Source: Sipunculus nudus
Lineage: Eukaryota; Annelida; Sipuncula; Golfingiida; Sipunculidae
DNA: 64,000 nt
NCBI GenBank assembly: GCA_026874595.1
Contig: CM049322.1
Location: 56,480,386-56,544,385, forward strand
Direction of reading: 5' to 3'
How positions within the stretch are numbered: the first letter of the stretch is position 1; each line of letters begins with the position of its first letter. The position numbers and the translations under genes are program-made. Shown piece after piece: positions 1 to 10,680 of the stretch. A model generated the notes under the pieces. It worked only from the letters and a program-made list of their open reading frames with translations, was not told where the DNA came from and made no database searches.

Positions 1-1
1 G

Positions 2-832
2 TGGCCAGGTATAAGGCGGGACGTGCTGATCCACTGTAGAGGGTGCGGGCCTTGTCAGAGAAATGGGAAAGGGGTACAGGCACAGGTAGCGCCCCTAAAG
101 CCACTTCCGGTTGTAGGTAGAGCCTGGGAATTCATTTCCGCCGACTTCATAGGTCCTATGCCTATTACCCAGACCGGAAACCGGTACATTCTGAACATAA
201 TCGATCACGCCACAAAGTATGTAGAGAGTAAAGCGATTCCTAGGGCGGATGCTGAACATGCAAAGGCATTTTTTCTGGAGGTTTTTTCCCGTCATGGACT
301 GCCACGCCAGCTTTTAACCGATAGGGGGAGCACATTTGTTAGTGAGGTGTTTCAGGGTTTTCTTAGGGAAGTAGGCATACAGCATCTCTTGACTTGTAGC
401 TACAGACCCCAGAGTAATGGTACAATTGAGAAAGCTAATGGGACTCTAAAAGCAATGTTAAAAATTGCATTAGAAAGCTCCTCTGATGATTGGGATGCAT
501 TGCTACCTTGGCTACTGTTTGCCTACCGCAGCTCCCCCCACACCAGCACGGGGTACAGTCCATTCTTCCTGATGTATGGGCGTGAACCTGACGGACCCTT
601 AGGGTTAATACATGACCGGTGGACGGGCGATAGTGAACAGGCGGAGATGCCTATAAGCGATTACGTGAATCAGCTATGCCGCAAGCTGCATGAGGCGTTG
701 CTAGAAGCACAAAGTGTTCAGGCCGAGCAGGCGGACTGCAGGACAGAGGGGTATGACCGACGACATAAGGTCAAACAAGTCAGGTTTAGGCCGGGGGACC
801 TGGTACTGATTCACCTCCCGTATGGAGGATAA
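2..832 (+). pseudogene. pol (INT): Retrotransposon pol, integrase part (partial, ends at in-frame TAA)
   Basis: The frame is open from base 2, before the first ATG-like codon, so the protein enters from the left. The first residues contain the end of the HHCC zinc finger (CRGCGPCQ; two Cys pairs). The core has the DDE residues: Asp at 143-145 in ADFIGP, Asp at 320-322 in LLTDRG, and Glu at 428-430 in NGTIEKAN. The second gap is exactly 35 residues, the classic D-D-35-E spacing of retroviral-type integrases, which cut and join element DNA into the host chromosome. The GDLVLI segment near 800 is the usual integrase C-terminal fold. The frame then meets TAA at 830-832. The RT part resumes in the same frame three bases later, so this is one broken polyprotein rather than two genes. 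Confidence 0.88.
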
Positions 833-2521
833 CCCTTGGTAGGGGCCTGGCAAGGCCCATATCCTGTAAAGGAGCAAGTAGGCAACCAAACCTATATTGT
901 CCACACACCAGACAAGCGAATAAAAAAGCGTTATTTACATGTCAATGCCATGCGAGCATGGACCAGCCGGGATAGCCATCCCGTTACTAAAATGGTCGCC
1001 TTAGCTACAGGACAGACGATAGGTGACATGATGGACAGTCCCGGACAAGCCACGGAGATGGAGATGAAATATGACCCAGGTAATTATAGTTTGCGGGATT
1101 GTACGCCCAGTGGGCAAATGCCCGATACGAGTCATATCCCCCAAAGCCAATTAGTGGGCCTCAAGCAGCTGTTAGAGCGACACGCGGAGTTGTTTTCAGG
1201 ACAATTAGGACGCTTTAAGGGGGTCCTGCATGATATAGACGTGGGGGAGCATTTGCCTATCAGGCAACATTTTTATAGGTCTTCCCCAGAGAAAATAAGC
1301 GTTATGAGGCAGGAAGTTGATGAAATGCTAAGGCTAGGGGTAATCAGGCCCAGCAGGAGTGAATGGGCGGCACCCCTGATTCTGGTCAAGAAAGCTAACC
1401 ATGAATGGCGACCCTGTGTAGACTTTAGAAAGGTCAACGCTGTATCTAAGGGGGAGTCCTATCCCATGCCAAGGCTAGACGATCTTATAGATAGGGTAGG
1501 TGGAGCTCAGATACTCACCACATTAGATTTAGCCAAGGGATATTGGCAAATCGAAATGACCCCAAGAGCCAGCGAAATCGCTGCTTTCATTACTCCCTTC
1601 GGTCAGTATGAGTTCTTGACTATGCCCTTCGGACTCAAAATGGCCGCCCTGACCTTCCAGAGAGCGATGAATCACATTCTAGAGGGGTTCGAGGGATTTG
1701 CGACAGCCTACTTAGATGATGTCGCCATTAGCTCCAATTCATGGGATCAGCACTTAGAACATTTGGGTCTAGTTTTCAGTAGATTCAGAGAGCATGGGAT
1801 CACACTGAATGCTAAGAAATGTGTAATAGGGCAAGCTTCAGTCAGATATTTAGGCTATCAGGTGGGATCAGGGTTAGTGGCCCCCATTGAGGCTAAGGTA
1901 CAAGCAATTCAGGGAATTCCCCCTCCTAGAACCAAAAAGGAACTGAGGAGTTTCCTGGGAGTGGTAGGTTTCTACCGGAGATTCATACCGTATTTTGCTG
2001 ATATCGCAGCGCCACTGACAGGTTGTCTCAAGGGAAATAAGCGCGGGGACCTAACAGTAAAATGGGGGCCAGAATGCCAAGAAGCTTTTCAGAAACTCAA
2101 GGCCTGTCTTATCGGTAGCCCCGTCCTTCAGGCACCTAATTTCGCCAAACCATTTGAAATTTATACAGACGCATCCGAAATTGGCATTGCTGCCGTGCTT
2201 ACCCAGGCTGATGAAGGTACGCCGAAACCCGTGTCGTACTACTCGCGGAAGCTACTTGCTCGAGAACAAAACTACAGCACCATTGAGAAGGAGCTGTTAG
2301 CCATTATGTCTGGTTTAGACCACTTTAGGGCATATGTAGGATTCGGGCCGGTTACTATTCATAGTGATCACCGACCGCTAGTCTGGTTACGCCGTTGAAC
2401 AACAGCCAATCAGAGAGTCATACGCTGGGCGATGACTCTGTCCGAATATGACATGGAGGTAAAACACATAAAAGGCTCAGAGAACTGTCTGGCAGACTTG
2501 CTTAGCCGCCAAATTTCTTAA
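833..2521 (+). pseudogene. pol (RT-RH): Retrotransposon pol, reverse transcriptase and RNase H part with internal TGA
   Basis: This is in the same frame as the integrase part. It begins with the end of the integrase C-terminal region (VGAWQGPYPV), then a linker of roughly 120 residues with no visible protease active site. RT motifs are clear: CVDFRKVN, TLDLAKGYWQI, TMPFGLK, and catalytic YLDD at 1709-1720. RT copies element RNA into DNA. The RNase H part starts near FEIYTDAS (Asp at 2168-2170) with KELLAI and HSDHRPL following. A TGA at 2396-2398 cuts RNase H, yet the frame continues for 40 codons to TAA at 2519-2521 and contains the expected domain end (RVIRWAM, LADLLSR). The coding sequence is otherwise intact, so inactivation looks fairly recent. 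No chromodomain is visible. Confidence 0.88.
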
Positions 2522-2982
2522 GGTAGAACAAACAAACAAATCAAACTGGTGTTGTGAGTATCGGACCTTGTGGTTGACATCGCATAACTGGACTAGAAAA
2601 TGAATACAAGTTACTCTGAGGTCATTAACATGGTGTAACACTTAAGGAATTAAGGTTGATTGTATAATGTTGTTATATTTAAACTTTCCTTTCACCACCA
2701 TTCAGTATGTTTTATTTTTAATATCTCCAGCAAGGACTTGTTCGTTAAGTGAAATACGGTCAAGAGCAGGAAAGGCCAAGTCGCAAGTTATGGCGGACAG
2801 GCAATGCTTATATAAATTTTGTTTAATGATTGTTTCATTTTTACATGTATTTTTTTTTAACTCCGTTAAAGCTGGGAGTAGAGGTGGAAGGATTAATTGT
2901 TGAAGTAAGATAGTCAGATGGGTTACACCATTGGAGGACGAAGGTGGGTACTCCAACCTACCTATCGTCTTAAGGGGGGAGG
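2522..2982 (+). other. Spacer between pol and 3' LTR, ending in a polypurine tract
   Basis: 461 bases with no homologous coding signal. A 78-codon open frame at 2667-2903 has one hydrophobic stretch but nothing supports it as a gene. The last 11 bases (2972-2982, AAGGGGGGAGG) are all purine and abut the TGT of the LTR, as expected of the plus-strand primer site. Confidence 0.6.
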
Positions 2983-3731
2983 TGTGGAAAACAGTAGCAA
3001 TATCTGTAACCATATTAACATATTTTCATTATTACTATTATTATTTAATTAAGTTTCTATCTTCTAACTGTAAGTGATAGTTTAATGAGGCTCCACGCCC
3101 ACTGGTATTCTCTGGGATCGGCAGGGAACGAAGTTTCTCACGTTCTAATGTTTCGGCCCTTTAATTAATTATACACCCCAAGGGTGCGTGCCTGGCACTT
3201 AACAGGTTGCTACTTAAATGTCAAATATATGTATAGCAGCTGCAGTCACCCGATCTGCTGGGGACAGCAGTCACTAACTGGCCTCTACTGACCAATCAGG
3301 ATTGGCTTGTCCCCTTAGCGCAGGCGACTAAAGGGGTGAATCTAAAATTTTTCGGGAGTTCCCGGGAGGCCGGAGTTAAGATCAGCTCGGCCAATAATTT
3401 ACTGACAACTGAACCACTTTGTGCAAGAGAAATACAACACGAACTAAACAGATAGACTGTATACTGGTGTCACCAATCTAGAAGGGCCCGTAAGTCAGTG
3501 TTAGACATCGTACCTAAGAGAACTTAACACTGCTGGAAAATATTATATTGTATTTTGAACACCGAAACACGAAATAAAACTGTATATGTTACATCAAAAG
3601 ACTGTTCGTCTTCATTGTTCCGCCGCTGAGCACTCCGCTCCAGAACAACACCAGAACCCCTAGACAAAATTGAGCTCGCTGGAGTAAGCGGCGGGTGACT
3701 CTCTACAATCCCGAGTCAGGGCTAAGGAGTG

Positions 3732-3734
<3 letters not shown>
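2983..3734 (+). repeat. Presumed 3' LTR of the Gmr1-like element
   Basis: Starts TGTGGAAAAC right after the polypurine tract and ends GGAGTGACA right before a (TA)n run, about 752 bp, with the usual TG...CA ends. It contains AATAAA at 3573-3578, placed late in the element as expected for the R region. The 5' LTR is outside the window, so the boundaries rest on the polypurine tract, the terminal dinucleotides and the abrupt change to (TA)n. Confidence 0.65.

Positions 3735-3765
<31 letters not shown>
3735..3765. repeat. (TA)n microsatellite
   Basis: Pure AT dinucleotide run directly after the LTR, possibly the insertion target. Confidence 0.95.
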
Positions 3766-3767
<2 letters not shown>

Positions 3768-4631
3768 GTTGCATATATAGTTTGACATTAACTAAGTATA
3801 TAAGGTACATTATTAATGCTCCTCTGCATGGCAGAGCACTTATATATATTAATATATTGTCTAATCAGCATACACGTACATTTTTTCTCTTTCATATATG
3901 TCCACGACCTCCGACCGAATGTAAAATTAACATGATATGATAAAAAAATCTTGTTTTCGCTATAATGTTATGGATAATCATATTTAACTTGGACAAAAGG
4001 GAAAGCTTTTTTATGTTTTCATTTTCTTATTTTAATTGTTCAGTATCACAGCTTTTGGAAAATTTATTGATCTTCGCAGATAAGGAAGCTTAATGAGCAG
4101 AAAACAAGTAACATGACTTTTATACGGACTGTAGTTTTATCACATGGCTGAATACTGAATTATTGGTCCGAAACACTCTAGATAAATTAGTGTGAGTAGA
4201 AGGTTTAGTCAGTGCAAGTGTCAATATCAAGGTAATTTGTTTCAGAGCTTGATACTTTTGACACCCACCGTGCTCTCATTTTATTTTTTATCCATGCAAT
4301 TTTTGGCGGCGGCAACCATTATTGTTGGCATTTCCTATAAACATGTCGGCTGTGACGGCTGATATGTATTATAAATGTCATTTATGTAAACTTGTGCTAG
4401 AGGAGATACGGGCGTCTCGTACAAAGTAAGACAAATATAGATATTTTTAAGCCTAGTTCAGCCGTCAACTATACCGACACAGACCTCCAAAACATATATA
4501 ATTTAGTTATTTCGTCGCTACCGGTAGGGATATTACTCTCCCACAAAGCCCGGGAAAGGCGGCACGAGATTACCGGGGTTTAATGTTATGATTATAAACC
4601 ATAAATTAAACTTCATTACTGTAAGAAAAAA
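3766..4631. other. Intergenic, nothing recognised
   Basis: AT-rich sequence without a coding frame of note, repeat unit or RNA-like fold that could be identified. Confidence 0.5.
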
Positions 4632-4822
4632 AAGGGTTCCGGTAGACCCTAGAAGGATTCTTCGCTGTGGAACGATTTTAATTTCCATTTGGAACCCTAA
4701 GTGCATGGTTCCTTTTGGAACCTTCCGAGGGGTCTGTTATTAAACCCTATACGGGTTCCTTCTGGAACCTCTTTTAAGGTTCCGGGAAGAAACTTTAAGG
4801 TTACTGAGTGGTGAACCTTGAA
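4632..4822. repeat. Cluster of GGTTCC/GGAACC short palindromes
   Basis: GGTTCC and its complement GGAACC recur about every 20-50 bases, mostly as imperfect inverted pairs such as GGTTCCTTTTGGAACC at 4707-4722 and GGTTCCTTCTGGAACC at about 4754-4769. The pattern looks like a small fold-back or palindromic non-autonomous element. The family was not identified. Confidence 0.6.
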
Positions 4823-4845
4823 AGTTTCCTTAAAGTATCACGGAA

Positions 4846-4848
<3 letters not shown>

Positions 4849-4901
<53 letters not shown>
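4849..4901. repeat. (TA)n microsatellite, left flank of fold-back element
   Basis: About 53 bases of pure TA. Confidence 0.95.
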
Positions 4902-4905
<4 letters not shown>

Positions 4906-5124
4906 CAAATATAGAGGAATCAAGTTTCGTCATACATTTTTACGACTATTTAGTTTCGTGCAACATATTGTTGCACTCATCAGTAGAAGTGGAAATTCTT
5001 CTTCTTTTTAAGATAAAGATGACAAAGACTTGCATGATGGATGGCTTGATGAGTGCAACAACATGTTGCACGAAACTACGTGGTCGTAAAAAATGTATGA
5101 CGAAACTCCTCTATATTTGCATAA
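4901..5124. mobile_element. Fold-back (inverted-repeat) element between two (TA)n runs
   Basis: Left arm 4901-4982 and right arm 5047-5124 are reverse complements over about 80 bases with few mismatches and one short gap. The spacer is 64 bases. Each arm also holds a smaller inverted repeat (left: GTGCAACA-TAT-TGTTGCAC at 4958-4976). Both sides are long (TA)n runs, which fits a MITE-type element targeting TA. No protein is encoded; the Tyr-Ile-rich open frames here are only (TA)n read as codons. Confidence 0.75.
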
Positions 5125-5179
5125 TTAAAAAGCTCTGGTGTAATACCATAGAGCACTCTAGTTGCTGTTTATTGCAGGA

Positions 5180-5182
<3 letters not shown>

Positions 5183-5250
<68 letters not shown>

Positions 5251-5251
5251 A
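5183..5251. repeat. (TA)n microsatellite, interrupted once
   Basis: About 69 bases of TA with a single register break near 5224. Confidence 0.95.
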
Positions 5252-6289
5252 TAGTTTGCTTCATGTTTATACGGAATTAAATAATCCCAATTTTTCACCA
5301 TTACAGTTACCTGTCCAATGTTTATGCATTATTATATTATATATGAGTTATTTGATATGCATAGCAAACCAAAAGGGAGAAAAGTATAAGCGAAAATTCT
5401 TTTTCTTATTAAGATGAAGATGAAAAAGACCTGATGAAAATATCAATCTTTAATTAACATCTATAACATAAATGGTCTGTTATAATTTTTTACAATCAAC
5501 GATTATTGCTTTAGACGATTAACGCTAGAGGCATGGATGATATGCACGATCTGCCAGTGAGGTTACAGTATAAATCTGTCCATATATGTGTATATTTGGC
5601 GTCTTATTCACGTGAGGTTTTAATTTTGGATTAAACTCCCTTTCACGATTACCTCGAGGGATAAGGGGCTATATTTATAAACTTTAATTGACATAGGATA
5701 AAGTTCAGAAACCGCCGCGATTTGTTCTAGCTTCCCTGTTAACCACATTTAAGTATTAGACTAGCAGTATATGTTCGGGACAGATCTTTCGGCAATTTGG
5801 TGATTTAAACTTAAATTCCTGTGTTGTTTTCTATATTATTTGTAGGAAAAATCCTACACCCCCATGCCCTATCAGTGCAGTCTGAAATGTCATGGCCAAA
5901 GTACAGAATTTACAGCAGTATCTTAAATCCGTAGAAGTTATATAGGACTTCCAAGTAAAAAGTTCATAACACTATATAATGACAACTGTTGATTTGATTG
6001 TTATATAATATATGATTATATTATAGTGACTTGAATGGTTTAACAGTATCTTATTTGATTAGTTTCTATTTTGTTTTGTATTTCTATCATTATGAATGAA
6101 TAATATGTTGTGAAATATATGTGAACTTATGAGACATTATGAGAAATAAGATAATCTAATGATTCTAATTGACATTATTAGTAGATTTGAAAGTTTCAAG
6201 GATTTATATTGGGACTATCCGGACGTTTTGTAATGTATACTTACATGAAAGAGATATAAACAAAAAGTTTACATTTTCGTTTGACATGC
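5252..6289. other. Intergenic, nothing recognised
   Basis: AT-rich unique-looking sequence with no supported gene. Confidence 0.5.
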
Positions 6290-8226
6290 TTTTTTAGCTC
6301 AGCTCACTGAGGTATAGGAATGGCGCTTTGTCCGTCGTCCGTCGTCCGTCCGGCCGTCCGTTAGCAGGGCACAAATCGTAACCGCTGGACCTAGAAACCT
6401 ATTAAGTGAATATCCAGAGATGTCAATAAAAAATCTCCTTGGAAACCTGAAATTAGGTCACTGCGACCTATATCCTCCGAGCAATGGGGCTTGAAAGTAC
6501 CCCAGAGAATAATCAAAAATATAACACAAAACCTCCAATATGCATAGATTGTCATGAATCTTGCTTTGACGGGTGGAAAGCGGTGGCGCCTCCTCTATTT
6601 TTTTGTTATTTTAAGGAATATTTTTTTTTACTATAAAATGACAACAATCATGTCAGTTTCTCAGCTGTAATTACATCTAGTGTCGCAAAACCTGGTGTGT
6701 TTATTGATCACAAGTGGATGCCATATAGTTATCACCCTGTTTGTCTGTCTGTCTGTCTGTCCATCCGTCCATCCACACAAATTCGTTTCCAGATGATAAC
6801 TCCAGGTTGTATTGAAACATAGATTTCAAACTTGACTTACATATTGCCCACCACTAAAGCATGAATCTATATGATTTTGGGGTCATGAGGTCAAAGGTCA
6901 AGGTCACAGGACTCACTTTTTTTTAAAAGATTATGGCTGCAAGCTTTTCATTCCAAACTTTCCATTTTGCACATTTAGCTGACTTGCCAGCATGGGGAGA
7001 GCATAAATAAATTTGGGGTCACATGGTCAAAGGTCAAGGTCACAGGGGCCATCTGTCCACATATTAGTTTCCAGATGATAACTCCAGTTTTGTTTGACAT
7101 ATTGGTTTTAAACTTAACTTATATATGACTCACCACTAAAGTAAGAACCGTGTGGATTTTGGGGTCCAACGGTCAAAGGTCATGGTCACAGGACTCATTT
7201 CTTTTAAAAGAATGCATAAGCATTTGAAGCCAAACTTTTCATCCCAAACCTTCCATCTTCCAGATATTGCTAACCTGCCAATAGGGGAAGATTCTGTTCA
7301 ATTTTTGGGTCATGAGGTCAAAGGTCAAGGTCACAGTACCCACTTATTTAGAAAGATTTTGGATGCATTTTAAGCCAAACTTTTCATCCAAAACCTTCAA
7401 TCTTGCACATATAGCTGAGCTGCCAATAGGGAAAGAAACTGATTGATTTTGGGGTCACAAGTTTAAAGGTCATCGCCAAAGGGGCCATCTGTCCACATAT
7501 TAGTTTCCAGATGATAACTCCAGTTTGGATTGACATATTGGTTTCAATTTTGACTTATATATGACCCACCATTAATGTAAGAACCCTTTAGATTTTGGTA
7601 TCATAAGGCCAAAGGTCAAGGTCACAGGACCCACTTCTTTAAAAAGATTGTTGGTGTATTTTTAGCCAAACTTTCTCCCCCAAACATTCTATCTTCCAGA
7701 TGTTGCTCACCTGCCAATAGTGGTAGTAACTTGTAGTAACTTATGGATTTTGGAGTCACAAGGTCAAGGTCATGGGGGCCATCAATCCACATATTTATTT
7801 CCAGATGATAACACGAGTTTGGTTTGAAATATTGGTTTCAAACTTGATTATATATGGCCCACCACTAAAGTAAGAACTGTTGATTCTGGGGTCATGAGAT
7901 CAAAGGTCAAGGTCACAGGACCCACTACTTTAGAAAGATTGTGGATGCATTTTAACCAAAACTTTTCATCTCAACCCTTCCATCATCAACATGTGGTGCA
8001 CCTGCTAATAGGTGAGGTTTTCCTTTTGATTTTGGTGTCATAAGGTCAAAGGTTAAGGTCACAGGGCCCATCCATTCACAAATTAGTTCATGGATGATAA
8101 CTCCAGTTTGGGTAGACAGGTTGGCATCAAACTGATCACAGGACCAATATTTTGGAAAACCTCATAAACATATATCCTTATAGACAAATGCAGCTGAGCG
8201 TCGAGACCCATGGGTACCTAGTTCAT
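6290..8226. mobile_element. Roughly 1.9-kb non-autonomous element with 'AGCTCA...GTCCGTC' head
   Basis: The left end reads TTTTTAGCTCAGCTCACTGA followed by GTCCGTCGTCCGTCGTCCGTC. The right end reads GCAGCTGAGC followed by GAGACCCATGGGTACC. GCTCAGCT at the left is the reverse complement of AGCTGAGC at the right, a short terminal inverted repeat. From general knowledge, heads of this type with many GTCCGTC units are common in bivalve genomes. The middle is a tandem array (separate entry), with a (GTCT)n stretch at about 6739-6774. No transposase is visible, so mobility would depend on another element. Confidence 0.6.
6780..8100. repeat. Tandem array, ~145-bp half-units in ~290-bp pairs
   Basis: GGTCAAAGGTCAAGGTCACAGG and variants recur nine times, at about 6889, 7025, 7170, 7315, 7461, 7606, 7760, 7897 and 8042, mean spacing about 144 bases. 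A second motif, CCAGATGATAACTCCAG, recurs mostly every second unit (about 6791, 7071, 7507, 7801, 8094), showing an alternating A/B organisation. The core holds AGGTCA-A-AGGTCA, a direct repeat with one-base spacing, exact at 6888-6900 and 7315-7327 and with one or two changes in most other units. Confidence 0.85.
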
Positions 8227-8835
8227 TTAATTCATGATTAGCCACATAACTGTGTCCATATATACGTCTGCAATTTATGATGATATAAAGGACTATATAT
8301 GAAATTAAGTTATACAAAACTTTTCATAGACTTGTATCCGTAAAATTCACCCTTTACAATATATTTACACAATATTGACCCCTTTGGGTCATTATACAAC
8401 AATAAGGATGTTAATCTACGCTGATACAACTGTGATATTAATGCGGGACATTACATGTCGGCGGCCGTTTTATTACCTCAATATCACCTGCAAAGGCCGG
8501 GGCCAAAATTTATGGTATTAGGTATAGCGATTTATAGATATGTCTGGCGGGCGGAAGCTACATAGAAATCCCGGCATCTGATGTATAGTATAACAGCAGA
8601 TCAGCGGCAGGCCTAACTTGATTTGTTTATGAGCCTTTATTCGGGAGATGATCAATTTTCTGCCTATACTTACGCCAGGTTTTCCGGACCTTTTGCCCAA
8701 ATCTGTGCCAAGAAGTAGATGTGACTGTGTCCGTTATGTAGCAACCTGTGTCAGATTCGGGTTTATCTCCATATATATGTTAATGTGTGACACTGTTATA
8801 TACAGAAGAAATGGATGTGTCCAGAAAGGGAAGAC

Positions 8836-8840
<5 letters not shown>

Positions 8841-8868
<28 letters not shown>
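8841..8868. repeat. (GT)n microsatellite
   Basis: Pure GT run about 60 bases before a (TA)n run. Confidence 0.95.
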
Positions 8869-8925
8869 TCATACGTGTATATCTTTTACCTAATCTCTGA
8901 AAGTTTAATCCACTCGGGAAGTCGA

Positions 8926-8927
<2 letters not shown>

Positions 8928-8982
<55 letters not shown>
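8928..8982. repeat. (TA)n microsatellite
   Basis: About 55 bases of pure TA. Confidence 0.95.
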
Positions 8983-8985
<3 letters not shown>

Positions 8986-10428
8986 CCACTGCCAGTGTCA
9001 GATAATAATATCCATAATAGTTCCTTTTATATTTTTACCCAATGACATTTATATATTATCAGTTATATTTTGCTGCTTTTTTCTCTCTTTTTTTCCTCTC
9101 TCTTATTCTCACACACTAGCACACCCACAATTATAGTCACAGTTATCTAAGAAACTATGATATCAAAATGTAAAACAGCCTATCTTATCATAGTTAACTT
9201 TTACACACCGACGACTCTATGTCTCTGGTTTTAAATCACGTAACGATGGTTTTGTTAAGGTATGGATCCTTAATAAGAATTGATGATCCTCATTATTCCT
9301 CTTTGTGTTCTGGTGACGTCATAATTGGCACTCACACGTAGTGTACAAGAACGTTTTCACCGAATCACTCAAAGTAACTGGACTTTTGCCAGGGTTGGTT
9401 TCCTACAGTCCGAGGTCCAAGTGGAATTATCTGAAGTACATAATCAATGCCTTTCTGACATTTTAGTATTTTGCTGGAAGGTCCCGACGGGTCACCTTAC
9501 GTTCAGGAGACCAAGGTTTAGTGATTCGCCTTTTTCAGGTCAACAATAGTTAGAAGGAAGTTTGCCGCTTTACATAACATTATGTAACTTTGAGTCATTA
9601 CTGAACAAAATTAACGTTCGGATTACGGTGACTGAGTTAATCTCGGTAAAGTCCAAATCACGTAAGTTTATTTTATAACTATCTAATTAGAATGAGGATG
9701 TTAGCAAATGTTTTACTGCATGGTGTGAGGATCAAGTGACTGTTTCATGGCAGATTTAATTGATATCGAATGGGGAATGACTTGAGGATGAGGTGGATTA
9801 GGGAGTGGCGGTCCATAGGAAAGCGGGGTTTCCCTACACATATAGTAGAAACATATGTAAAAATTAATCTCCACTGGCGCAATCTGTCCTAGTGTAAAAT
9901 GCACCACGATGCGAATTTCGGGTGAGATTTTCGGTACGATGCGCTTAATTTTTTTTTCGATTTCTGTTTTTGGGGTCGGAAAAAAGGAAGGGACACGCCC
10001 CCCTGCGCTAATTCTTAATCCACCCCCTGTAACCAGTTGTTTCATTATGACTCATTAATATCAAATATTAACGAACCCGTCTAGACTTTCCAACAAACAT
10101 ATATTGTTAATAGGTACAGATTACATGTAAATGTATGTGTGTGTGATATATCATATATAAGTTATCTACCCGTGAGGAGTGTGAAACAAAGTCCGTGTGA
10201 TCTCAGGCAGTGACAGGGCCACAGAACACATATTAAGAGCTGCCTTGTACCAAGCCACACTGTGTACAGCAGTTTTATTATAAATAACATATAACATCGA
10301 CAAATAACATGGACAGCAAAATAAGGCTTTCCTTTAAACGTATTCACGGTACTTCATTCATCAAGTTTCGTCGTGATATTTTATTGGCATGTGTGTACAG
10401 AGACGGATAAGGGATTGTAGAATTGGAG

Positions 10429-10453
10429 TGTGTGTGGGGGGGGGGGGGGGGGG
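10429..10453. repeat. (GT)n-(G)18 compound tract
   Basis: A GTGTGTG lead-in runs straight into 18 consecutive G (10436-10453). Confidence 0.9.
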
Positions 10454-10617
10454 TCAGGCTCGAAACGTAAAGGGTAAGGATAAATTGTGCATTTTTCTTA
10501 TGACTTTGTTTACTGTGATAGTGGCATCTTTAGTAGAAAACATTGACGCGGAACACTTCTCAGCATTTCGGTATATTAAGAACGGTTGTTGTTCAGCATA
10601 CTAGATTATTAGATGTG

Positions 10618-10643
10618 TTCGTGTGTGTGGGGGGGGGGGGGGG
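10618..10643. repeat. (GT)n-(G)15 compound tract
   Basis: Same design as the tract about 190 bases upstream: TGTGTGTGTG then 15 G (10629-10643). Confidence 0.9.
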
Positions 10644-10680
10644 CACTTGGCGCTGGTCTGTAGCGTGCATACCGGTGCAG

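Larger units (their letters stand above)
1..3734 (+). mobile_element. Gmr1-like Ty3/gypsy LTR retrotransposon, 5'-truncated by window edge
   Basis: Seen: integrase, then reverse transcriptase, then RNase H, in one frame on the + strand, followed by a polypurine tract and a sequence that looks like a 3' LTR (TGT start, ACA end). In ordinary Ty3/gypsy elements integrase comes last. Integrase upstream of RT in an otherwise gypsy-like pol is the arrangement described for the Gmr1-like group. gag, protease and the 5' LTR lie left of the window. Two in-frame stops (830-832 and 2396-2398) suggest this copy is no longer autonomous. A (TA)n run follows the LTR directly, so the element probably inserted in or next to a microsatellite. 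The target-site duplication cannot be tested because the 5' end is missing. Confidence 0.88.
8227..10428. other. Intergenic; microsatellites, otherwise nothing recognised
   Basis: Contains a (GT)n run, a (TA)n run and one full TGACGTCA at 9314-9321. Open frames here are short, and some are microsatellite translations. None is supported. Confidence 0.5.

Noticed and set aside
2667-2903. 78-codon frame between pol and LTR that could be an envelope-like ORF
   Set aside because: Too short, only one weak hydrophobic stretch, no signal peptide or glycosylation pattern.
4808-5417. Open frames rich in Tyr-Ile across the (TA)n runs (similar ones at 8780-9045, 13385-13747, 21400-21606, 23624-23905, 35317-35700)
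   Set aside because: They are microsatellites read as codons. The remaining residues show no family and composition is that of non-coding DNA.
6780-8100. CRISPR-like array because of regular spacing
   Set aside because: Whole 145-bp units are similar, not short repeats with unique spacers, and the context is an animal genome.
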